Assembly (NCBI GenBank): GCA_944472135.2
Contig: OX235263.1
Coordinates: 33,471,379 to 33,535,378, forward strand
DNA length: 64,000 nt
Source: Trichobilharzia regenti
Taxonomy: Eukaryota > Platyhelminthes > Trematoda > Strigeidida > Schistosomatidae
Direction of reading: 5' to 3'
Position numbers and translations under genes: made by a program. Below the pieces are notes generated by a model. That model saw nothing but the letters and a program-made list of their open reading frames with translations, was not told where the DNA came from and searched no databases. Positions 56,498 to 64,000 of the stretch are shown piece after piece. How positions within the stretch are numbered: the first letter of the stretch is position 1; each line of letters opens with the position of its first letter.

Positions 56498-57110
56498 AAA
56501 GGAAGTAGTGGCCTTTTAAAGAGTGCAATAATCGAACATCTCGTCAACACTGGCCATTCCATCTCAACAAATGCATCCTTCAAAGTAATCTTAAAAGTGA
56601 AGAACCACCTTCCAAATACAGTACGATTCCGTCTTTTTTGCATCGCAGAAGCCCTAGCCATCCAGTTGGAGTAACCAGAACTGTGCATACAGAAGAAAAT
56701 TATTCAACCACTTCTACTCTCATGGTAACAACGCCATTGATTTGAATTAACTTTTGTTTGTATGCTTATTTTTCTAAATACTTGTGTAACCCTTGTGTAA
56801 TTCCGTATATTATTTTGTGTCCATGCACACCCTGAGCACAACTCTTTCATCAAACTATTCACACCATCACGTAACTCTTATTTAACAATCATTTATGACA
56901 ACTCGTCACTTTTGTTACTACCCTCTTATATTAACATCCAATTTATCTGAACTTACTAATTGTATTTTCGTTTGACAAATTTAATGTACACACACACACA
57001 TACAAAATAACTCATATATATTTGAGAGTGTACAGCTATGAAAATGAATTCGCCGAAAAAGACTCTTCACTGAACTACTGGTCTTCTGTTTACAATGATT
57101 TGTTAACCAT

Positions 57111-58019
57111 ATGTCTTTACCTAAAACTTCTCCTCATGTTTTTAGTTTAATTTTAAGCATGTCGATAGAAAATATTGATTTACAATAACCTAGATTTTAT
57201 CATTCACTTACTTATTCTGTTGTAAGCAAGCAGTTTGAAAATAAAAATTTCTTTTCTAAAGAAAAAGGCTGATTTTGTTTCCTATGCAGTCGTTATTTTT
57301 TATCTTTCATGTCTGCCTTTTTCTCTTACTTTATTATAGATTCTGTCATGTGGAATATTTTTCCACATCAATAGAAGAGTAAACCTACTGACTATCTGTC
57401 GTTGTCTTCTTCTATTTCTTCATGTTTTCACAGTGTTTCTTTTTTTTTTACAAAGGGTTTGAAATATTTGAATTTTTCATGATCAACGTAATAATATGTG
57501 ATGGGCTAATTCTATCTTTCCCTTGGGATATTCATTTTTATTTATTTATTTATTTGATTAGTCAGTCAAGTAGACGTTGATTGATTATCAGTAGACTGTG
57601 TGCCCTAGTTATCCGTATGACTGTTTTAAATCATTCACAGACATAATATTTTGATGGTAAGTAAATTGCTGGGGTGTTAAGTTATGCGAGAACCTAGACA
57701 CATGAATATTCTAGCGGAGACATGTATAATTTCGAATGAATCAATAAATTTTCAAGTGTTGAAGTGTAGTCATGTAATGAAAGCAGTTGGAGGGTCATTG
57801 AAAACTAGGGAGTACTGGATAACTGGATAACTATGTCGGGCAAACTTAAATTTTAAGCAACACTAACTACCAATCAGCGAATGACCTCGAGCGCATCAAA
57901 GTGTATGGGATAAAAAGTATTTATGAGAAAATGCATAATAACTGCATAGAAGTGTTGCAGAGGATACAATCCTCTCACATGTGATAAAAATATCTCCCAG
58001 TTTTAGGTTGGAGTATCAA
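57111..58019. other. no recognised feature
   Basis: AT-rich with a (TTTA)n run at 57536-57555. A possible SINE C scrap (TCATTGAAAACTAGGGAGTA) at about 57795-57830. Confidence 0.35.
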
Positions 58020-58195
58020 TAGAGTATAATCCTGTTGTGGGTGAAATTAATTTTGATAACGTCTCATAGTGTTATACAGTAATATATACTGTGCAAATTG
58101 TTCTCGAAACATCATCAGTAAGTATAACTGTATAACACTGTCGGACTTTTTCAAAATAAATTTTACCCACGGTGGAATTATTCCCTACCACCTTT
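58020..58195. mobile_element. head-to-head PLE family 1 tails
   Basis: A minus piece (about 58027-58095; ATCCTGTTGTGGGTGAAATT) and a plus piece (about 58105-58195; TTTACCCACGGTGGAATTAT) of the family 1 tail face each other. The plus piece retains TTCTCGAAAC and ATCATCAGT. Confidence 0.6.
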
Positions 58196-58559
58196 AGTGC
58201 ACAAGTCTTATTCTTATATCAACAGAGTAAGTTAGCCCCATTCTATGCATGTAATTATCTTGGTCTTCTAAGCCTAACAATAACCCGTATCTTTCCTAAA
58301 CCTAACTCAAACGTGAAAATATCCCTAAACTAACTGTAATCTAACTCGAACCAATAGTAACGTCGCCTTTATTAGGTTAACATAACCCTAACTAGTCATT
58401 TGCTTAGAGTTAATCATTCCCAAATCTAAGCTGAAACTTGCCAGATATCCCGTTAAATAGCATATTGATGATGACAACATTATTTGCCAGGTTTCACAAA
58501 CTTGATCATTGAGCGTTTCGAGGTCATCGGTGCGGTCGCACTTCATTAGCAGTTAGTGG
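58196..58559. other. flank with scattered CCTAAC words
   Basis: CCTAAC, CCTAAACCTAAC, CCCTAAAC and ACCCTAAC occur irregularly over 58268-58395. They resemble the animal telomere unit, but there is no tandem array. Confidence 0.4.
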
Positions 58560-59000
58560 TGCCTAAAGTTTAACTTGGCCCTGCGTCGTTCTAGTCACAA
58601 AACTCTTCGGAATTGCGTGTTCATGACCCTTAATCCTCAGGTTACAAGGTGAGCTCTTGTACCATTGAGCCACTGGGATGGAATCCAGTGGTCCATCAGT
58701 TCTAATTTCTGCTAATTTGCAATATGTAGCATGACCGCCAGCCAGTGCCATAATCTGGCACTTGTCCTAACGTCAAACTCTGTAGACCCCAGAACTTCTC
58801 ACCAGAACTTCAGTTAACTTCATCTTGTATTCAGTTAATTCCACAGGTTGAATGGTAAATGAGTTTGCCTTGGAACTTGAAGGTCCTTGCTTCGTTCCCT
58901 GAAGATGTCATGGATGAGAATTGCAGAAAGGTCTTAAATATAAAATAGACAGATGCCCAATACTCCCTGTTTTTCAGTGTTTCTGTAACTGAAGTGAGTT
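58560..59000. repeat. decayed inverted pair of SINE C
   Basis: A minus part (58610-58790, with CAATGGTACAAGAGCTCACC on minus) and a plus part (58845-59000, TTGAATGGTAAATGAG; ends CAGTGTTTCTGTAACTGAAG). Ribozymes not recognisable. Confidence 0.5.
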
Positions 59001-59204
59001 CGTGTTCAAACGTAGAATTAATACGTCTTATAAATGCATTCAACTACATAAAAACAATTTGGATGCGAGATGAGATCATCCAATATTTTCAAATCAGTTG
59101 GTTAATTCGAATTTCCCATTGTTTGGGCTGAAATATTGAGTCTTCGTTAACATATTAGCCCTATAGTACAGACTCTTCTTCAGTGTCCGAGGATTGACGT
59201 GATG

Positions 59205-59415
59205 CCTTTTGGACTGATGGTGACTAGCAGTGAAATCCAGGATGAGCATTTCATCGTCTTTGGGACTTTTTAACTGAATATACCTGTATCCTTAGAGAGT
59301 GATGGTGTTCGCACTGGACTTAAACCATGCACATTGCAGGCACCTCCATCTGGTGAACCGCAAATTCAGGACGTGATGTCCGTCCTGGATTCTATTGCTA
59401 GTCACGATTAATGAA
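59205..59415 (-). repeat. decayed SINE family A
   Basis: GTGACTAGCAGTGAAATCCA and GGATGAGCATTTCATCGTC mark the former hammerhead 3' half; the core is lost. Confidence 0.55.
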
Positions 59416-60268
59416 AATAACACTGATAGATATGTTAGGGCAAAATGATATTTGGTAATGATCCGTTTCACTGTGCTACACAATGAAACAGTAGTTTACA
59501 TTAAATGAAATGTCACGACTAATTTACTGTCGATAGCTCTGTCAAACTGTTCTCTAACACTGTCAACCGTTTAATGCTGAACGGTATAGTGAGTGAGCTA
59601 CAATTAAGACTTCCTCCTTATCGTATGGTGCTACACCCCTTTAATAAATTACCTGACATAGGATAATATTCTATAAGTCAGTGTACGCATTTTTACTTGC
59701 TATTCAGAAGATATGTTAGGAAGTAGTGAAGTATTATCTTATCGATTTAGTGTAGGGTATGTTTTGAGGAACGATAAATAGATTTTGCCGTTCATTAAAG
59801 TTGGACCTATGGATATTTATCAGAAGTCATAGGCGGCATACATCCTTTGATAGAGAATAAAAATCCCAGGTAATGTTCTCGTTAGGCTGTTGGATATTTC
59901 TAATTTCGAGGATGACGCCTTTAGCCATCGGTCTCAACATCTTAGTGCATTTATACAACATATATGTGATACAGCTTCTCGAAATTATCGGCAAAGAGTC
60001 ATCTGTTACAGCTAAGCTTTCTCTGAGTAATCTGTTTAGATTTCATTTTGTTAGATTAGGTCTTCAATTGTCTTAAAGCTGATGCATTTTCCTAAAATAT
60101 ACGAAAATAATGAAACAGATAAGTGGTAACCAAATAGAACTCATTTTATTGGCTTTTTCAAATATCTACATTTTAAGACACGTGAGGGTAAGTGCTTATG
60201 ACAACCTAAGTTTATCACTAAGTCTCTCGATGTGTTTCTAAACGATATTTCTCCAGATTAATATAATT
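59416..60268. other. no recognised feature
   Basis: AT-rich, no element or gene recognised. The 59873-60076 frame is hydrophobic but has no other gene-like property. Confidence 0.3.
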
Positions 60269-60280
60269 AAAAAACACTGA

Positions 60281-61271
60281 CTTCATACTTTTGGTTCCCT
60301 TGATAAATTTCGATAAAGAAAGGAAGACGAAATTTGCAGTATAAAATGATATCATTCTATTTCACAGGCTCTCATCAGCTGCAGACTACCTGAAATTACA
60401 ATGGTTTTATAGATGATAATAAAATACTTTAATGTTTGAGTGGTAGTAGAGATGAGATACTATAAAATTGACGCATCTAAAATGAAAGCATTACAATGTT
60501 TTTGTTTAAGTTTTCATCATCAATTTATACGCTTTAAAAGTTGGAAAGAGGGGGGAGGGGTAAGACAGAAAACAGAAAAAATGACTAACAGAACAGTGTT
60601 AAGTTCACATCTCAACTCAAAAAGCAAAAGGGTTACAGTTTATGTGATTAAGATTTGTTCAGTGATCTCAGATCACTGAATTAGATGACTAATCAAAATC
60701 AAAATTCTGTTACCAAGGAAGTGAGAGGTTAATTACACTCTCTTTCTGTACCCATGAGTTTCATTTAAATCGTGTGGTTGCAATCGCTTCGGCAGATCGT
60801 AGTAAATTTACTGTCCTTTGTCTATTTAATTCAAAATATTTTTGAAGGACTTAGAAATCTCTACGAGATGTCCGGCATCAATAATATGTCTGTTAATAGC
60901 ACTCTGAGAACATTTGCTTCCTTTCAGGCACATTTTTTTTGGAATATGTTCAGAAAACCGGATAGAAGCCCTTCATTCTGTCCTTCCAATGTACTTGCTC
61001 CCACAAGTGCAAGAGTCTTACCCCTCCCCCTTCTTTTCAACTTTTAAAGCGTATAAATTGATGATGAAAACTTAAACTAAACACATTGTAATGCTTTCAT
61101 TTTAGATGCGTCAATTTTATAGTATCTCATCTCTACTACCCCTCAAACATTAAAGTATATTATTATCATCTATAAAACCATTGTAATTTCAGGTAGTCTG
61201 CAGCTGATGAGAGCCTGTGAAATAGAATGATATCATTTTATACTGCGAATTTCGTCTTCCTTTCTTTATCG
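60281..61271 (-). mobile_element. PLE with 260-bp inverted ends and 12-bp target duplication
   Basis: Arms 60311-60563 and about 61015-61271 are near-perfect complements. Between them, minus coding has CGSKYIGRTE (GIY-YIG), ASIRFSEHIPKK, RHIIDAGHLVEISKSFKNIL and VQKESVINLSLPW. The left end has 30 extra bases (60281-60310) missing from the right arm. AAAAAACACTGA flanks the unit at 60269-60280 and 61272-61283. Confidence 0.85.
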
Positions 61272-61283
61272 AAAAAACACTGA

Positions 61284-62019
61284 GTTTCAGAAAAACCATT
61301 GAGCAAAAAAGGAACACTGACTACCTGTTTCTTTTTGTTCAAAAGGTTCAGAGAATTTCCTCACAGTATCGTGATGAATCATATAGAGTGCTGTACGGTT
61401 TTCGAATGGTAATGATGTCATTTAGAAACTGTTTAGAGTTCACAGACTTCTTGCATTTTATTTCTCACGAGATCATAGTTGTGCAATAGCAAAGAGAGTC
61501 AAAATAGAAACAAATCTGTCAACAGCCTACTTCGGTTTTCTAGAAGTTCTCCAGTAAATGTTAGCTAGTTGTAAACTCTAACTTAAATTCACTTAAATTC
61601 TCACATATCTAGTCTAGTATTTAAGAAACCTTTTCTATCAAGCATCACTTATCACTGAGAAGACACTTTGTCTTCTGGTAAAATAAGCCAATTTTATATC
61701 GATTTTAATGTCAAACAAAAGCACTGATAGATGTGTTTTAAGCAAAGAAAAATTTGAAACATCAACGAAACGCATTGTATTTTCCTATTGGAAGAGAAAA
61801 CCCTAATGTTTTTGGTTTGCATCTTTCAGTTTATTGAGTGGCATCGATTTTCGATTACTACTTATTATTAATGTTAGAAAAGCGTGTGAATACGAAAATG
61901 TCAAAAGATAATTGAAAATTAATGTGATTCATGCAAGCTGTAACGCATTACTCATAAGAGGGAATTTTAAATTGACATTACAACTAACAGTATATGGTGA
62001 GATTTGAGGTTTTTCCAGG
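61284..62019. other. no recognised feature
   Basis: AT-rich; no feature seen. Confidence 0.3.
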
Positions 62020-62785
62020 GCTACTGAAGAAAGACTATACCTTATTACGCAGGATATTAAAGGATGTCAGCAGGGTTAGCAACGTACCACTTAACCACTT
62101 AACTTGTTAATTTTCTGGTCGACAGGTACTTGGACTCATGTGAAAAATGGGTTAAATCGATTTTATCTAACTCTCACCACTCTCTTCATTCACAACTCTC
62201 CCCTTGTATGTCATCGGGCAAACCAGAAGCCTATATAGCAAACTATATGCTCGCACTAGTAAGTACAAAAACTCAACCATACCCTACTTAGCTCGTGCTT
62301 TTTGCGATAAAGAAAGCATTAGGCATGAAACTTATGACTTATTAAATAGTCAGTAGAACAATTGGATCTTGTCTTTCCAACTCATATCATTTATTGGTAC
62401 GACGTTTTTCTTTCTTTCTTTTCCTTTTCTTTTTTTTCTTTTCTTATGTGCTGCTTTGTTCCTTTTCTTCCTTACAAACTCTATTAAAACATTCTTCGTT
62501 CTCTCACACTCTGTATATCTCGACCTTTTGTTACCGCTTACGCCAGTAAATATGCTAGCAACTACTTTTCTAACATCTTCAAACACTCTGTTCACTTTTG
62601 GCTTTGCTACCGACCGATATGCTAATCTGTTGTTGTCATAATGAACTGAGATTACCTTAATCTATGTAGAGTTTTATTTATTGTTAATATGCTAACTAAC
62701 TGGATGCAATACTGTAGTAAAATGCTGAGAATTCCATTCTGTATCACAAGTACTGTTTTGGAATAAAACAAACTATTATTATTAC
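62020..62785 (+). mobile_element. LINE family K, C-terminal part and tail
   Basis: GLLKKDYTLLRRILKDVSRV, SNVPLNHLT, then (shifted) VDRYLDSCEKWVKSILSNSH and SPCMSSGKPEAYIANYMLAL. The tail has GCTGAGAATTCCATTCTGTA and TTTTGGAATAAAAC then ATT repeats. Stops present. Confidence 0.7.
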
Positions 62786-62879
62786 TTTAGGCTAAACATC
62801 ATGTTAAGAATTCAGACTGGTTAGAAGTCTGTGAAAAGTTTTCATATATATATAGTTTCGGACTAATCATAAGTACACA

Positions 62880-63184
62880 CATGTCGGCTTCTTGTGCAGA
62901 TGCTTCGACGATGTCTGGGCATTTAATAAGTATACAATTGGTGGATGGTGGCTAGCAGTGGAATCCAGGATGCACATTTCGTCCTATTTGGGACTCGTCA
63001 TCTGGATGTACCTGCATTTCTCAGTGAGTGATGATGTTCCCACTGAGGCTCGAACCCAGTGCCCATAGTTTCAAACGCCAAAGCGTTATCCACTAGACCA
63101 CTTGGGCCACGAGAGACACCTCTTGGGCAACGGGTCATATTAATTATTGAATTGAATTTTTGATTTTCCCGTCGATTGATTGGA
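62880..63184 (-). repeat. SINE family A, minus copy of an inverted pair
   Basis: Head on minus: GGCCCAAGTGGTCTAGTGG, B box GGGTTCGAGCCTC. The hammerhead at 62963-63007 has ATCCAG / CTGGAT, stem II GTCC/GGAC, and GAAA, but core ATGACGA (C3 changed to A) with G8 unchanged. Confidence 0.85.
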
Positions 63185-63550
63185 CTGGATTCCACTGCTA
63201 GCCACCATCCACCAATTGTATACTAATTAAATGCCCAGACATCGTCGAAGCACCTGCATAAGAAGCCGACATGTCAACCTGAGACCGAGCACTTCGGTCC
63301 AACCAATGGGTGGGAAAAATTTAAAATTCAATTCAATAATTAATATGACCCGTTGCCCAAGAGGTGTCTCTCGTGGCCCAAGTGGTCTAGTGGATAACGC
63401 TTTGGCGTTTGAAACTATGGGCACTGGGTTCGAGCCTCAGTGGGAACATCATCACTCACTGAGAAATGCAGGTACATCCAGCTGACGAGTCCCAAATAGG
63501 ACGAAATGTGCATCCTGGATTCCACTGCTAGCCACCATCCACCAATTTTA
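63185..63550 (+). repeat. SINE family A, plus copy, starting at hammerhead cleavage site
   Basis: It begins with CTGGATTCCACTGCTAGCC, i.e. the product 5' end after hammerhead cleavage. It then runs through GCCGACATGTCAACCTGAG, the CGAGCACTTCGG hairpin, the tRNA-like head (GGCCCAAGTGGTCTAGTGG; GGGTTCGAGCCTC) and a second hammerhead (63476-63520). From 63185 to the next cleavage site at 63514/63515 is 330 bp. Confidence 0.85.
63476..63520 (+). ncRNA. hammerhead ribozyme (SINE A / Sm-alpha type), core intact
   Basis: Stem I ATCCAG / CTGGAT; core CTGACGA (63482-63488); stem II GTCC / GGAC with loop CAAATA; GAAA (63503-63506); TG.TG.CA short stem III; AUC cleavage triplet ending at 63514. It closely resembles the known Schistosoma Sm-alpha hammerhead. 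Confidence 0.87.
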
Positions 63551-63670
63551 AACATACAATTCTATTTATTTATTATACATATTGATACCTGTTGCATGAC
63601 TCATGATTGGACAAAATTTTTAAAAACAAGAGGTGTCCCTTTATATATAAACCTTTGTTATGATAATTTC

Positions 63671-63728
63671 GATTAATTTCCCTGAAGGAGTTCGGACCAG
63701 ATTGCCGAACGAAACGTTGGAATTAATC
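63671..63728 (+). ncRNA. hammerhead-like motif with one-base core insertion
   Basis: Stem I GATTAATTTCC / GGAATTAATC; core CTGAAGGA (one base longer than CUGANGA); stem II GTTCGG / CCGAAC with a 9-base loop; GAAA (63711-63714); CGTT giving a GUU triplet. The host repeat is not identified; the stem III pattern is like those of PLEs. Confidence 0.55.
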
Positions 63729-64000
63729 ATTTCAATTTCACTGAGATTTTACAAATCTAACTTTATGAATGAAATAATGCTTTTAATCGGATAATGACAT
63801 CTGTTACCATCTGATTGCAGTAAATGGCTGCAGAATAAACTAAGACTGATGAATGCGACATTATAAACAACGCTATTTGGAAAACTGTGCATTTAAGGTG
63901 GGACCCTGATTAGTTGTACACACGGAAAACCATAGATTAGCTTGCATATAACTCGTTTATTAAAAGACTAAAGAACGTTCAAGCAAAATCTATTCATTTC
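63729..64000. other. no recognised feature
   Basis: Flank after the last ribozyme-like motif; the body of that repeat cannot be delimited before the window ends. Confidence 0.3.

Larger units (their letters stand above)
55280..57110 (+). mobile_element. PLE family 2, most complete copy (RT plus endonuclease)
   Basis: In order: EMAGWLADILEP-like start, LRDTFQFIDYIKDINVKNKN, (shifted) DIESLFTNVPFTETV, MTMASPLGPLLADCFMAG, YVRYVDDIFIIYDDG with catalytic YVDD (55755), FTLEVENESKIPFLDVELTR, IHRKPTWNGQLTSFYS, KRNLIRPLATRVQCIC, then MNLDFKGDLLSDVLRRRIST, CLYRLTCCCGARYIGRSTRI (GIY-YIG) and ELCIQKKIIQPLLLSW. Frameshifts (near 55460, 55550, 55830) and stops kill it. The N-terminus is truncated. The 3' region runs to about 57110. 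Confidence 0.88.

Noticed and set aside
62350..62595. Lys/Arg-rich minus-strand frame
   Set aside because: Low-complexity reading of a T-rich stretch inside the LINE K 3' region.
1..64000. CRISPR arrays, operons, bacterial promoters or ribosome binding sites
   Set aside because: The sequence is eukaryotic; no regularly spaced repeat arrays or operon-like gene packing were seen.

Overview
This window looks like blood-fluke (Schistosoma-type) nuclear DNA. It is AT-rich, has split protein-coding exons with GT..AG introns, and is packed with the repeat types known from schistosomes: Penelope-like elements (PLEs) with a GIY-YIG endonuclease, RTE-type LINEs, and tRNA-derived SINEs that carry hammerhead ribozymes (the Sm-alpha type and relatives). 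I cannot name the species from sequence alone.

Only one host gene is supported: the last four coding exons of a WDR37 orthologue on the + strand (1979-2065, 2197-2599, 2714-3140, 8311-8427). Intron phases agree across all junctions. Its N-terminal exons lie upstream of the window. Its last intron (3141-8310) is stuffed with a PLE, a LINE fragment, a hammerhead SINE and a fold-back element. The remaining ~55 kb (8428-64000) shows no further host exon that I can support and is a nested repeat graveyard.

Layout: 1-1.9 kb PLE tail and SINE remnants; 2-8.4 kb WDR37; 9.5-13.4 kb two RTE LINEs, one split by a PLE; 14.3-16.3 kb a LINE split by a PLE; 16.6-22.5 kb an unclassified repeat and RTE/SINE copies; 22.5-26.3 kb an old PLE split by a 2.7-kb head-to-head PLE dimer with a 12-bp target duplication; 26.3-33.2 kb PLE and SINE layers; 34.3-39.9 kb RTE LINEs, one split by a 332-bp solo LTR, and another inverted PLE; 42-46.3 kb SINEs and a LINE split twice; 46.4-47.6 kb inverted PLE; 50.4-55.2 kb RTE LINEs; 55.3-57.1 kb the most complete PLE reverse transcriptase; 60.3-61.3 kb a PLE with 260-bp inverted ends and a 12-bp target duplication; 62.0-63.7 kb LINE, a SINE pair with hammerheads and another hammerhead-like motif.

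The most interesting signals are: (1) hammerhead-like motifs at PLE 3' ends in which the core pair C3-G8 appears replaced by A3-U8 (family 1, five copies) or U3-A8 (family 3); (2) a shared insertion architecture in which the PLE 3' end is repeated inverted at the other end, the inverted copy always missing the last 18-30 bases; (3) a SINE monomer whose left edge falls exactly on the predicted hammerhead cleavage site; (4) two SINE families that share 3' tails with the two LINE families present, suggesting LINE-SINE partnerships. All structure and family statements rest on reading by eye; no searches were run.
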